The notes: generated from the letters alone by a model not told the origin. DNA of 64,000 bases from Bradyrhizobium diazoefficiens (GCF_016616425.1 NZ_CP067101.1:5456001-5520000); one strand, 5' to 3'; positions 43,934-52,663 are shown, numbered from the stretch's first letter. A program made the numbers and translations.

Positions 43934-44764
43934 ATGAAGAGGGTGTTTGCAATCCTGGCGTTTCTCAGCGTCCTCGGCGTCGGGGAGTATCTCGTCATTA
44001 GCCGGTTCGCGATCCGCCACGAGACTTTGGCGCTATTCGACGCCTCGCGGCAGCGGCCGATCTCGGTCGATCTGGCGGTGCGGCGCGATTACGAGACCAA
44101 GGCCAATCTGGGCCTGTGGAAGCTGCCGCTCGCCATCATCAGCAACGGCAACACCGTCAAGGCCACCGAATATTCCTTCCTCGCCAACGTGCTCGCCGCG
44201 CGCGGCTATCTGGTTGCCAGCATCCAGCAGGACCTGCCGAGCGACCCGCCGCTGATGACCCATGTCGGCCAGCAATATGTCGGCCGGCGCAACGTCTATA
44301 TCCGCTGCGAGGCCAACATTCTCTTCGTGCTGGACAAGCTGAAGGCGCGGCAGGAGAACGTCGATTACGACCACATCACCCTCGTCGGCCATTCCAACGG
44401 CGGCGATGTCTCCATGTATGTCGCCCGTCAGCATCCGGAGCTGGTGTCGAAGGTGATCACGCTCGACAATCTGCGGGTGCCCTTCGTGCTCAGCAAAGGC
44501 ATGAAGATCCTGTCGTTCCGCTCGAAGGACCCGCGTTTCGTGACCGATCCCGGCGTGCTGCCGACGCCGGAAGAGGCCAAGGCGCGCGGTATCGACATTG
44601 TCCACACCGGCGCGCAGCACACGGAGATGAGCGATCGCGGTCCCGACTCGGTCAAGGAGAAGATCCAGGAGACGCTCGACCGTTTCCTGCGCGACAGCGC
44701 CAGCAGCGCTCTCGCGCCGGCTGATACGAAAAGCCCGATGATCATGAACCCGGGCGACTATTAG
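43934..44764 (+). CDS. Alpha/beta-hydrolase-fold protein, membrane-anchored or exported
   Basis: A 276-residue protein. An N-terminal hydrophobic segment (VFAILAFLSVLGVGEYLVIS) is either a signal anchor or an uncleaved signal peptide. Catalytic elements: LAIISNGNTVKATEY, the nucleophile elbow GHSNGGDVS (about residue 153), and His in GAQHTEMS. It resembles chlorophyllase/dienelactone-hydrolase-like proteins. Substrate unknown. No operon partners. Confidence 0.78.
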   Translation: MKRVFAILAFLSVLGVGEYLVISRFAIRHETLALFDASRQRPISVDLAVRRDYETKANLGLWKLPLAIISNGNTVKATEYSFLANVLAARGYLVASIQQDLPSDPPLMTHVGQQYVGRRNVYIRCEANILFVLDKLKARQENVDYDHITLVGHSNGGDVSMYVARQHPELVSKVITLDNLRVPFVLSKGMKILSFRSKDPRFVTDPGVLPTPEEAKARGIDIVHTGAQHTEMSDRGPDSVKEKIQETLDRFLRDSASSALAPADTKSPMIMNPGDY

Positions 44765-44860
44765 CCGGTAACGCTTTGCGGCAGATCAAGGTGGTTCCGA
44801 GGCGGCAGGATAGAAAGGCCATATTGCTTCGGAGAGGCACGTGTCGCCCTCTATCGAAAG

Positions 44861-44935
44861 TCTTGATACGAAGGGTCTCGATGCGAGACGTCTCGATACA
44901 AGAAGCCGCGATAGAAGAAGTCTCGATATAGGATG
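44861..44935. repeat. 15-bp tandem repeat, five units
   Basis: Five consecutive 15-base units of the type TCTCGATACGAGAAG, imperfect (TCTTGATACGAAGGG, TCTCGATGCGAGACG, TCTCGATACAAGAAG, CCGCGATAGAAGAAG, TCTCGATATAGGATG). Read on the plus strand it would encode a five-residue repeat (S-L-D-T-K type). The surrounding 44765-45132 has no other supported gene. Confidence 0.7.
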
Positions 44936-45132
44936 GCGGCCGCTAACGAAGAGCGCCGGGGCACGACATCTGCCGCAAATGCAAATCCCTGCCGGGGGAT
45001 CGGCAGGGATCAGCAGAAGGGATGACGGACGGCGAATGAGTTATCGTTCGTTGGCCCGGCATGGACCTGCATCGAAGTGATCCCCACGCCATGCAAGTCG
45101 AATTTGTAGGCATGCCGTGCACACGCCGAAAA

Positions 45133-45474
45133 TCAGGACTTGTCCTTGCCCGGTTGCATGAGACTGCCGGTCATCTGGCGCATGTGATCTCCGGCGCTGG
45201 TGAACTGGCTGCGCAGGAAATCGGACTGGATGCGCATCGCTTCCTGAAGGTCGGTGGCATGAACCAGCTTGCGCGCATGCTCGAAGGCCGATTTCATGTT
45301 CTGCTCGGTGAAAGCCAGCGCCTGCTTCGACACGTCCGTCCCCGATCCTGGAACGGACGACATCGATTTGGTGGCGGCTTCGAAAAACATGCCGAATGCT
45401 TTTTCCGCCTGGTCAATCGTCTTCTCGGCCAGGTCGCGCAGTTCGGCCGGAACTTCGAGCTTCGGTTCGATCAT
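45133..45474 (-). CDS. Phasin family protein
   Basis: A 113-residue helical protein with the phasin_2 pattern (ELRDLAEKTIDQAEKAFGMF near the start; ALAFTEQNMKSAFEHARKLV in the middle; SDFLRSQFTSAGDHMRQMTG at the end). It coats polyhydroxybutyrate granules and affects their number and size. Common in Bradyrhizobium as multiple copies. A GGAG site precedes the ATG at 45474. Confidence 0.88.
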   Translation of the reverse strand: MIEPKLEVPAELRDLAEKTIDQAEKAFGMFFEAATKSMSSVPGSGTDVSKQALAFTEQNMKSAFEHARKLVHATDLQEAMRIQSDFLRSQFTSAGDHMRQMTGSLMQPGKDKS

Positions 45475-45614
45475 GGTCGCACTCCTCCCGTTTCCCGACT
45501 GAATACCACACTTGCGGGATCGCCTTCCAGCGGCCAGCCTCGGGGAAACGTCGCCGGCGGTCCGGCTCCAGCGGAAAAACGAAGACGACGGCGTAAGCCG
45601 GCGCGCGGCCCGGC

Positions 45615-45800
45615 TCAGGACAAGGGGTGCTCGGGAAGAGCTTCTTCGGTGGCGAGGTCTTCGACCAGCTTGATGACCTCGAAACGCTGTCGCGGCGCGA
45701 GCTTCAGGAACGCGCGGAGCAGGCGCAGACTTTCGACCGTGCCGCTTGCAGGCGCGCCGAGCTTGAGGTGCAGTTCAGCCGCGAAATTGAGGTTCTTCAT
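45615..45800 (-). CDS. Small hypothetical protein
   Basis: A 61-residue helical protein (LRLLRAFLKLAPRQRFEVIK, then LVEDLATEE). The ATG at 45800 is used because the sequence before it in the longer frame is not protein-like. Size and composition resemble small rhizobial proteins; function unknown. Confidence 0.6.
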   Translation of the reverse strand: MKNLNFAAELHLKLGAPASGTVESLRLLRAFLKLAPRQRFEVIKLVEDLATEEALPEHPLS

Positions 45801-45860
45801 CTCGCACCTATGACAAGCGCCGGCCTTCGTGATCCACTCGAAAACCGAACGCCATAACAC

Positions 45861-46437
45861 GACGCCACAACGGAACCCCCATGGGCGACGAATTCTCGGC
45901 CGGGTGGCCCCGGCGGGTTGGCGCGCTGGACGGCATGTCCAGACGACGGCTCAACCAATATATGGTTGCAACTATGGCAAAGAACAACCCCTCCGGCAAG
46001 CCCGAGGGGGCGTGTCGCGATGCTTCGTCTGAATCGCACCAAGGCGATTCCGGATAACAGGAATATCGACCGCCGTCACCCACCTGCGTCAAGAAGCGGC
46101 ATCAATCACGCACACAGCCCCCCTTTCGCTGTCAATCGGCACAACGTTTCGGTTTGTTTCCGATATGAATGCACATTGGCTGCGAATTGGCGCTTCTCCA
46201 GCCCGTACACATAATTGTTGAGTGCGACCCCGGCGGTTGTATCAGCGACGAAATGAAGATCGATCTCGCAGCCGATCTCCCGCGACCGGATCTCGCGCGG
46301 CTGCCGTCTTCGGATTCATCGGTCCGGAAATGTTTCCGGCCATGCACAGGTATCGACGAGCCAACGACAGGCCGTTGCGAGACACGGCCACGCAGACAAC
46401 GGGCGCCGTGGCCAAGACTCCACGATTCGGGCGCGCG
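45861..46437. other. Intergenic region without a supported gene
   Basis: About 580 bases. The frames present lack ribosome sites and consistent coding character. No recognisable RNA gene, repeat or terminator was found. Confidence 0.5.
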
Positions 46438-47013
46438 TCATCTGCGCCGTTCGGCCCGTTGTGTCCCCGTTTCCGTCGCAAAGCCATAGATCAGCGCCAG
46501 CCGGTCCAGACATTCGCGAAAACGCCGCGCGAAATAATCGTTCCAGCGCTGCGTGCGGACGGCGCGACGCTCTCCGATCTGATCCATGGTCAGGCCCAGG
46601 ATCAGCACGTCATGCACCAGCGCGGCGCCGTCGGTGCCTAGCTCGCGCTCGACCCGGTTCAATTGCAACACCGCCCGGCGCTGGCTCTCGGTGACGGGCT
46701 CGCGCGTGCGCGCGCCATCGACATAGTCGCGGGTCGGGTCCATCGCCTGAGGCCCCCGCTCCGCCCTCTCCCAATCGTCCTGGAAGGCACGCCCTCCGCG
46801 GTATTGCGCCTCGTCGATCTGGTGGTGTGCGTGCAGGCGCCCCAGCGGATCGCTGCGGATCGACCGGATCGCCAGGATCTTCTCGCCGGAATCGAGCGCC
46901 AGCGGATTGTCGACCTCGACCTCCGCCACCTCGGCATTGAACGGCACCTCGCGGGACCGCCGGTCGTAGATCTGCGCCAATCTATAGGACTTGTTGCGTC
47001 GGGCACGCGCCAC
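46438..47013 (-). CDS. Hypothetical protein with HTH-like C terminus
   Basis: A 191-residue basic protein. The N-terminal half has RRSREVPFNAEVAEVEVDNP and an Asp/Arg-rich segment; residues 125-185 (ALVHDVLILGLTMDQIGERR, then RTQRWNDYFARRFRECLDRL) look like a sigma-4/helix-turn-helix type fold, similar to small phage regulators or DUF6456. The GTG at 47013 has AGGAG upstream and is preferred to any longer frame. It directly follows the GcrA-like gene, so the pair may form one unit. Confidence 0.6.
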   Translation of the reverse strand: MARARRNKSYRLAQIYDRRSREVPFNAEVAEVEVDNPLALDSGEKILAIRSIRSDPLGRLHAHHQIDEAQYRGGRAFQDDWERAERGPQAMDPTRDYVDGARTREPVTESQRRAVLQLNRVERELGTDGAALVHDVLILGLTMDQIGERRAVRTQRWNDYFARRFRECLDRLALIYGFATETGTQRAERRR

Positions 47014-47051
47014 TCGGATACTCCTTGCGAATTGACGATGGGGGTGGGAGC

Positions 47052-47582
47052 TCACGCTGCGGAGACCAGCCTCAGGACGACGGGACCAGGGACACGGGCG
47101 GACGCCGCCCCAGAGCGACGCGTCAGGCCCGCATGCGGCGCGCAATAGCTGGAGCCCGGCTGGCACGGATGGCCGCAGAAGGCGATCCCTTCCCCGTCCT
47201 TGTCGCCGCCATAGGGATAGCGGCAATCGGCCGGCTCGAGTTCGACCAGTGGGATCAGGCGCGGCTGAACGCCGACGCAGCGCAGCTGCGCCCTCGCCGC
47301 AGGCTTCATTGCGGATTTCGGCGGGAAGTTCAGGTTCGGCAGCACCGCGCGGCGCGGCGCAACCGGAGCCTCACCCGGCAAAAATGGCGCGACCGATGGG
47401 CTTGCGATCCATTCCGGTATGACGAGCCCGAGCCGCTTGGCGCGGCCGACCACCGCGTTGCGCGTGTAAGCCGTTCCAAATCTTGCGTTAATCTGCCTTC
47501 CGATCTCCGCGTAAGACATGCCTTTGAGAAAATAGTCGCGAAGCGCGTCGGAATGCTCCGACGGCCAATGGCCCGGTTCCAT
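47052..47582 (-). CDS. GcrA-family cell-cycle regulator homologue
   Basis: A 176-residue protein. The N terminus has the GcrA helix-turn-helix (WPSEHSDALRDYFLKGMSYA, then EIGRQINARFG and RNAVVGRAKRLGL). The C-terminal segment has CRYPYGG, FCGHPCQPGSSYCAPH, the Cys/His region that binds sigma-70 in GcrA. GcrA activates methylated promoters. The length is like the family. It may be the housekeeping GcrA or a second copy near an S24 repressor whose candidate operator lies upstream of it. Confidence 0.88.
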   Translation of the reverse strand: MEPGHWPSEHSDALRDYFLKGMSYAEIGRQINARFGTAYTRNAVVGRAKRLGLVIPEWIASPSVAPFLPGEAPVAPRRAVLPNLNFPPKSAMKPAARAQLRCVGVQPRLIPLVELEPADCRYPYGGDKDGEGIAFCGHPCQPGSSYCAPHAGLTRRSGAASARVPGPVVLRLVSAA

Positions 47583-47638
47583 GTTGCTGTCCTGTGATGC
47601 GCCTCCTCCCGTCGACCGACCGGGAGGCGAAACACACA

Positions 47639-47653
47639 TTCCGGTATTCCGAA
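47639..47653. promoter_or_regulatory. Candidate S24-repressor operator (weaker)
   Basis: TTCCGGTATTCCGAA resembles the palindromes at 47696 and 48411, with nine of ten arm positions agreeing. It lies 57 bp upstream of the GcrA-like start; TTGACT on the minus strand (47659-47664) is a suitable -35. Confidence 0.4.
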
Positions 47654-47695
47654 GCCCAAGTCAAGCAATAATTCTGATATTCATAATTGCAATAA

Positions 47696-47710
47696 TTCCG
47701 AATTTCGGAT
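47696..47710. promoter_or_regulatory. S24-repressor operator inside its own promoter
   Basis: TTCCGAATTTCGGAT sits 39 bp upstream of the S24 gene. TTGCAA (47687-47692) and TTACAA (47710-47715) flank it as a -35/-10 pair with 17-bp spacing. The same layout recurs at 48411, which supports autoregulation. Confidence 0.65.
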
Positions 47711-47748
47711 TACAAGAGGCAAGTCGGTGCGCAATCGAGGGAATCACC

Positions 47749-48357
47749 ATGTTGGACGTTGCAATGATCGAGCGGGGCCTGGAGAAGACGGGCAAGAGCA
47801 AGGGCGGCCTGGCGGCGGCCATGGGCGTGCGGCCCGGCGCGGTCTCGGAGATCCTCGGCGGCGAACGCCTGGTGAAGGCCTCGGAGATCATTCCGATCAT
47901 GGAATATCTCGAGCTCAATCTGGCGCCGATCATGGGCCGCGTCGGCGCCGGTGCGGTGATCGAGCCGGATTACGAGCAGGTTCCGCCAGAGGGGCTCGGC
48001 GACATCGCGCTGCCCTTCCCGATCATGGACGAGACCGTCGCATTCGAGATCGTGGGCGATTCGATGCTGCCCAAATACGAGAGCGGCGACGTGATCGTGG
48101 TCTACAAGGACCAGCGCCATCCGCTGTCGAGCTTCTACGGCGAAGAAGCCGTGGTCCGGCTCAAGACCGGCGAGCGCTATTTGAAGACCATCGAGCGGGG
48201 AAAAAGCCCGTCCGTCGTCAATCTCACCAGCTTCAACGCCAAGCCGATCGTCGGCGTGAAGCTGGACTGGGTCGGGGAGATCTGCCTGTCGATGCCCAAA
48301 GGGCAGCTCGAACGGCTGCGCGCGAAATCGGCCCGCCCCCGCAAGAAGGGCAAGTGA
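47749..48357 (+). CDS. XRE/S24-family self-cleaving repressor (CI/LexA-like)
   Basis: A 202-residue protein. The N-terminal helix-turn-helix is around residues 15-45 (KGGLAAAMGVRPGAVSEILG). The C-terminal S24 domain has an Ala-Gly cleavage site in GRVGAGAV (A67-G68), catalytic Ser in VGDSMLPKYESGD (S105), and Lys in ERYLKTIERG (K146). It would repress until induced cleavage. ATG with GAGGGA upstream. Operators of the same type lie in its own promoter, before the GcrA-like gene and before the 91-residue gene downstream. It is not the housekeeping LexA, which has a different N-terminal domain. Confidence 0.85.
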   Translation: MLDVAMIERGLEKTGKSKGGLAAAMGVRPGAVSEILGGERLVKASEIIPIMEYLELNLAPIMGRVGAGAVIEPDYEQVPPEGLGDIALPFPIMDETVAFEIVGDSMLPKYESGDVIVVYKDQRHPLSSFYGEEAVVRLKTGERYLKTIERGKSPSVVNLTSFNAKPIVGVKLDWVGEICLSMPKGQLERLRAKSARPRKKGK

Positions 48358-48374
48358 GGGCTCCGCATGGCCGC

Positions 48375-48399
48375 TCGATTTCGATTTTTTGGAAATCGA
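48375..48399. other. Hairpin after the S24 gene
   Basis: TCGATTTC and GAAATCGA form an eight-base stem around GATTTTTTG. No T tail follows. Its T-rich loop and GGAAA half may also act as a weak operator. It lies 18 bp after the stop, just before the next promoter. Confidence 0.45.
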
Positions 48400-48401
48400 A
48401 C

Positions 48402-48430
48402 TTGACTTGATTCCGTTTTTCGGAAATACT
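48402..48430 (+). promoter_or_regulatory. Promoter with embedded S24 operator
   Basis: TTGACT (48402-48407) and AATACT (48425-48430) are spaced by 17 bp. The palindrome TTCCGTTTTTCGGAA (48411-48425) fills the spacer, starting nine bases after the -35 begins, exactly as at 47687-47710. It would drive the gene at 48470 under the S24 repressor. Confidence 0.65.
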
Positions 48431-48469
48431 CTGCCGCACTCCCCACCGGGAGGCGGCAGGGTCGTTTTC

Positions 48470-48745
48470 ATGCAGTATTTCGTCGTGATGATCGACTATG
48501 GGCGGCGGGGCCGCGAGGCGGTCGTCGATCCTGAAGTCACCCGGCGTGAGGTCATCTCCCGCATCGCCTCGGGTGAATACCGCAATGTCTCGTTCATCCA
48601 CGAGATCGCGGAGAATTCGGTCGAGGACGTTACCGAGGCCATCCTGAGCGAGGCCGCCCTGCCCCGGATTCCGCCTGAAGATGTCGATCTCCAGGCATCC
48701 CGCCTCGATCACGTCCGCGATCTGCGCAAGCACGAGCGGACGTGA
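48470..48745 (+). CDS. Small hypothetical protein under S24 control
   Basis: A 91-residue soluble protein (MQYFVVMIDYGRRGREAVVD, then VISRIASGEYRNVSFIHEIA). No known domain was recognised. The purine-rich upstream region (GGAGG at some distance) is weak for ribosome binding. It is the only gene directly after the second strong operator, so it is a likely target of the repressor. Confidence 0.65.
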   Translation: MQYFVVMIDYGRRGREAVVDPEVTRREVISRIASGEYRNVSFIHEIAENSVEDVTEAILSEAALPRIPPEDVDLQASRLDHVRDLRKHERT

Positions 48746-48784
48746 CGGAGGCCTTTGCCGCCCCGCGCTTCGCCCTGCAGGACA

Positions 48785-49759
48785 TTACACCAGGAGGACG
48801 GTCGACCCTGTGGTCTTGCGTGCGGCGAGATCGGCGTGCGCCTTGGCGGCGTCCTTCAGCGGATAGGTCTGGTGCACCTCGATCTTGACCGCGCCGGACT
48901 TGACCACGTCGAACAGTTCGTTGGCCATCGCGACCAGATTTTCGCGCTTGGCGGCGTAGGTGAACAGCGTCGGGCGGGTGACGTAAAGCGAGCCCTTCTG
49001 GGCCAGCAGGCCGAGATTGAGCGGCTCGACCGCGCCGGAGGACTGACCGAACAGCGCGGCCACGCCGAGCGGCGCGAGGCAATCCAGCGATTTCAGGAAC
49101 GTGTCCTTGCCGACGGAATCGTAGACCACGGGGACCTTCTTGCCGCCGGTGATCTCGTCGACCCGCTTCACGAAATCCTCGCGGGTGTAGATGATGACGT
49201 GATCGCAGCCATGCGCCTTGGCGAGCTTGGCCTTCTCGTCGTTGCCGACGGTGCCGACCACGGTCGCGCCGAGGTGCTTGGCCCACTGACCCAGGATCAG
49301 ACCGACGCCGCCGGCCGCGGCATGCAGCAGGATGGTGTCGCCGGCCTTCACCCGATAGGTTTGCCGGATCAGATATTGCGTGGTGAGCCCCTTGAGCATC
49401 ATCGCCGCCGCGGTCTTGTCGTCGACGCCGTCGGGCAGCTTCAGCAGGCGGTCCGCAGGAATCAGCCGCGCCTCGGAATAGGCGCCGAGCGGCGAGGCGC
49501 CGTAAGCGACACGATCGCCCGGCTTCAGATCGGTGACACCGGGCCCGACTTCCTCGACGACGCCGGCCGCCTCGCTGCCGAGCCCGCTCGGCAGTTGCGC
49601 CGGGTACAGGCCCGAACGGTTGTAGATGTCGACGAAGTTGAGGCCGACGGCGGTGTGACGGATGCGCGCCTCACCCGGCCCGGGCTTGCCGACGCTGACC
49701 TCCTCCCAGACCAGGACTTCCGGACCGCCGGTCTTGTGAAAACGAATGGCATGCGTCAT
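48785..49759 (-). CDS. NADPH:quinone oxidoreductase (zeta-crystallin type)
   Basis: A 324-residue medium-chain dehydrogenase/reductase lacking the zinc-binding Cys. Motifs: VGLNFVDIYNRSGLYP (residues 37-52), GSEAAGVVEEVG, and the NADPH-binding HAAAGGVGLILGQWAK. It performs one-electron reduction of quinones. ATG at 49759 with GAGGGAG upstream. Single-gene unit. Confidence 0.92.
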   Translation of the reverse strand: MTHAIRFHKTGGPEVLVWEEVSVGKPGPGEARIRHTAVGLNFVDIYNRSGLYPAQLPSGLGSEAAGVVEEVGPGVTDLKPGDRVAYGASPLGAYSEARLIPADRLLKLPDGVDDKTAAAMMLKGLTTQYLIRQTYRVKAGDTILLHAAAGGVGLILGQWAKHLGATVVGTVGNDEKAKLAKAHGCDHVIIYTREDFVKRVDEITGGKKVPVVYDSVGKDTFLKSLDCLAPLGVAALFGQSSGAVEPLNLGLLAQKGSLYVTRPTLFTYAAKRENLVAMANELFDVVKSGAVKIEVHQTYPLKDAAKAHADLAARKTTGSTVLLV

Positions 49760-49986
49760 GGCCGTTGCTCCCTCATCGTTGGGTGAAAATCCGAGAAAAG
49801 CCGGATTGGCCGCACAAATAGGCATCCGATCCGCTCGTTACAGTATCGACGCGTAACAAGAATGTCACAGCGAACGACAAACATCCGCCGTTCCATCTCC
49901 GTTCGAAAGAGTTGATGACGCGCCTGGCGCGACCGGCTGTAGCCTCGGGCGCGGGGTTTGGTGGTCGCCTGCGAAGGAGAGCCGGG

Positions 49987-50187
49987 ATGCCAGCTTATGT
50001 ACAGCATCATCAGGATGTCGAGATCGCGCCCGTGAATTGTCCCGCCTGCATGGGGTTCCTGCCGATGTATGTGCGCGAGGTCGAGCCGCATTGGAGCCTT
50101 GCCAAGATCGACTTTGTGTATGAATGCGCCGATTGCGGCGCCGAGGTCAGACAGACCCTCCGCAAGCCGGAGCCGCTGCGGCACTGA
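49987..50187 (+). CDS. Small zinc-ribbon protein
   Basis: A 66-residue protein with two Cys pairs (VNCPACMG and YECADCGAE), a zinc-ribbon knuckle pattern. GGAGAGCCGGG lies before the ATG. It may bind nucleic acid or a partner protein. Function unknown. Confidence 0.72.
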   Translation: MPAYVQHHQDVEIAPVNCPACMGFLPMYVREVEPHWSLAKIDFVYECADCGAEVRQTLRKPEPLRH

Positions 50188-50256
50188 TTGCGCGAACGCG
50201 AACCGCTCAACTATTTGCGTTCAGCGGAAAAAACGCCGTTCACGCGGGTCTGATGC

Positions 50257-50324
50257 CTCCCAAACGAGGCTTGTTCTTTGCCGGGAACGCAGGCAGAACA
50301 AGCCTCAAGCAAGACCTTTGGGAG
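50257..50324 (+). promoter_or_regulatory. Nested hairpin in the MoxR leader covering the ribosome site
   Basis: CTCCCAAA (50257-50264) pairs with TTTGGGAG (50317-50324); inside it GAGGCTTGTTCT (50266-50277) pairs perfectly with AGAACAAGCCTC (50295-50306). The outer 3' arm contains GGGAG, the ribosome-binding site of the GTG at 50334. Formation would block initiation. The alternative is a coding leader: an in-frame ATG at 50253 would read through it. Confidence 0.6.
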
Positions 50325-50333
50325 CGCCATTTC

Positions 50334-51281
50334 GTGGCTGATCAGAAGGCCTCGACCGCGATCGAGGCAGTGGAGAGCGGCCTCGCCGCGCAGGGCTATA
50401 TCGCGAGCCGGCAGATCGCAACCGCTGTCTATTTGGCGCAGCAGATCGACAAGCCGATCCTGGTCGAGGGCCCCGCGGGCGTCGGCAAGACCGAGCTTGC
50501 CAAGGCGATCGCGGCCTGGCGCGGCATGAAGATGATCCGTCTGCAATGCTACGAGGGTCTCGACGAGGCCAAGGCGCTCTACGAGTGGAAATACGCCAAG
50601 CAGCTTCTCTATACGCAGATCCTCAAGGACAAGCTCGGCGAAGTCTTGGGCGGCGCGCAGACGCTGCATGCCGCGCTCGACCAGCTCCACGATTTCGGCG
50701 ACGTGTTCTTCTCCAAGGAATTCGTCGAGCCGCGTCCGCTGCTCCAGGCGCTGGAGCAGCCGGGCGGCTGCGTGCTCCTGATCGACGAGATCGACAAGTC
50801 GGACGCGGAGTTCGAATCGCTACTGCTGGAGATCCTGTCCGACTTCCAGGTCACGATCCCCGAGCTCGGCACCGTCTCGGCAATCACGCCGCCGACCGTG
50901 ATCCTCACCTCCAACAGCGAGCGCGACCTCGGCGACGCCCTGAAGCGGCGCTGCCTGCATCTGCACATCGGCTTCCCCGAGCAGCGGCTGGAGGAGCGCA
51001 TCGTCGAGAGCCGCGTGCCCGGCATCTCGCAGACGCTGCGCCGGCAGATGGTCGGCTTCATCCACGAGATCCGCTCGCTCGACCTGAAGAAACTGCCCTC
51101 GGTCAGTGAGACCATCGACTGGGCGCGCGTGCTGGTGCTGCTCCAGGCCATGGAGCTCGACAGCGAGACCGTCAAGGACACGCTCAACGTGCTCCTGAAA
51201 TACGAAGCCGACATCGAGGCAGCAGCGCCGCAGGTGACGACCTTCATCGCCAAGGCGGCACGGTCCAACGTCTTCGGTTGA
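50334..51281 (+). CDS. MoxR-family AAA+ ATPase
   Basis: A 315-residue MoxR/CoxD-type ATPase. Walker A is GPAGVGKTE (about residues 47-55), Walker B is VLLIDEIDKSD, sensor 1 is LTSNSERDLG, with the arginine finger region ALKRRCLHLHIGFP. It acts with the VWA protein next door to insert cofactors or remodel a metalloenzyme, as in carbon-monoxide-dehydrogenase maturation. The GTG at 50334 begins the usual N terminus (ADQKASTAIEAVE); the RBS GGGAG is nine bases away. It ends next to the VWA gene. Confidence 0.92.
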   Translation: MADQKASTAIEAVESGLAAQGYIASRQIATAVYLAQQIDKPILVEGPAGVGKTELAKAIAAWRGMKMIRLQCYEGLDEAKALYEWKYAKQLLYTQILKDKLGEVLGGAQTLHAALDQLHDFGDVFFSKEFVEPRPLLQALEQPGGCVLLIDEIDKSDAEFESLLLEILSDFQVTIPELGTVSAITPPTVILTSNSERDLGDALKRRCLHLHIGFPEQRLEERIVESRVPGISQTLRRQMVGFIHEIRSLDLKKLPSVSETIDWARVLVLLQAMELDSETVKDTLNVLLKYEADIEAAAPQVTTFIAKAARSNVFG

Positions 51282-51286
51282 CGCCG

Positions 51287-52663
51287 ATGCGCGAGAACCT
51301 CCATCGTTTCTTTCGGGCAGCACGGGGCGTCGGCGTGCACGTTTCGCCTGCCGAAAGCATCGATGCGATGCGCGCGGTCGCGCAGGTCGGCATCTCCGAC
51401 CGGACTATCCTGCGCGACACGCTGCTCCTGACGCTTGCCAAGTCGCAGGACGAGAAGCTCGCGCTCGGGGACTGTTTCGATCTCTTCTTCAGCCAACCAG
51501 AGAGGCGGCAGGATCAGCCCGAGGCGGGTAACGATGACGCGTCGCAGGATGCAGATCAGTCGCCCTCCTCAAGTTCGGCCAGCGAGTCGGGCGAGGGTCA
51601 GCATCCCGAGGCTTTGGGCCCGCTAGCGCAGATGCTGCTGTCGCAGGACCGCAATGCAGTCGCGGCCGCCATCGCCAGCGCCTCCGGGGCTGCCTCTCTG
51701 TCGGACATCCGCTATTCCACCCAGCGCGGCATCTTCTCCAGCCGCATCCTCGACGCCATGGGCCTCCAGCGCCTACGCGACGATCTCGACGGATTGACCG
51801 CGACCAATCCGGCGCTCGCGGAGCGCCTGCGCGCCGCGCTCGACGCCTTGCGCGAGGCCGTGCGCGACACGGTCTCGCAGGGGCTTGCGCTCTATGCCCG
51901 CGAGGAGGCCGAAAATCTCCGCAACGAGATCCTGCGCAACGCACCGCTTGCCCGCATCGAGCGGCGTCAAATCGCCGAGATGCGCGCCCTCATCCGCCAG
52001 ATCGCGCGCCGCCTGCGCGAGCGCTATTCGAAGCCGCGCAAGCGCCAGCGACGCGGCCATCTCGACGTCCGCCGCACGCTCCGCCGCAACGCGGCCTGGG
52101 GGGGCGTGCCCTTCCTCACGGCTTGGAAGCGCAAGCATCGCGATCGGCCGAAAATCGTGGCGCTCTGCGACGTCTCCGGCTCGGTCGCGCAGGTCTCGGA
52201 TTTCTTCCTGCTCCTGGTCCACTCGCTGCACGAGGTGGTCGACGACGTCCGCTCGTTCGCCTTTTCCTCGCACCTGATCGAGGTCAGCGACATTCTGGAG
52301 GCGAAGTCGCCGGAAGAGGCGATGGCCGAGATCATGTCCAAGGTCGGCTTCGGCTCGTCCGACTACGGCTCGTCGCTGGCCGATTTCGAGAAGCAGTTCA
52401 TGAGCGCGCTAACGCCGCAGACCACGGTGATCGTGCTCGGCGACGCCCGCAGCAACAATCTCGACCCGCGCGCCGACGTCTTGCGCCGCATCTCCGAACG
52501 CTCGAAGCGGCTGGTCTGGCTCAATCCCGAAGGACGGCTCGCCTGGGGCTTTGGCGATTCCGAGATGCCGCGCTACGCGACCTTCTGTACCGTCGTGCGT
52601 CAATGCGCCACCGCGCAACAGCTCGAGCGCGCCGTGTCCGATATCGTGGCGATTTATCGGTAG
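51287..52663 (+). CDS. VWA-domain protein (CoxE-like)
   Basis: A 458-residue protein. The N-terminal helical region is followed by an acidic Ser/Asp/Glu linker around residues 75-110. The C-terminal VWA domain has the MIDAS DVSGSVA (about residue 297), Thr/Ser and Asp contacts (GSSDYGSS, GDARSNN). It pairs with the MoxR ATPase. A TTG start overlapping the upstream stop is the alternative. No target metalloenzyme is encoded here. Confidence 0.9.
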   Translation: MRENLHRFFRAARGVGVHVSPAESIDAMRAVAQVGISDRTILRDTLLLTLAKSQDEKLALGDCFDLFFSQPERRQDQPEAGNDDASQDADQSPSSSSASESGEGQHPEALGPLAQMLLSQDRNAVAAAIASASGAASLSDIRYSTQRGIFSSRILDAMGLQRLRDDLDGLTATNPALAERLRAALDALREAVRDTVSQGLALYAREEAENLRNEILRNAPLARIERRQIAEMRALIRQIARRLRERYSKPRKRQRRGHLDVRRTLRRNAAWGGVPFLTAWKRKHRDRPKIVALCDVSGSVAQVSDFFLLLVHSLHEVVDDVRSFAFSSHLIEVSDILEAKSPEEAMAEIMSKVGFGSSDYGSSLADFEKQFMSALTPQTTVIVLGDARSNNLDPRADVLRRISERSKRLVWLNPEGRLAWGFGDSEMPRYATFCTVVRQCATAQQLERAVSDIVAIYR

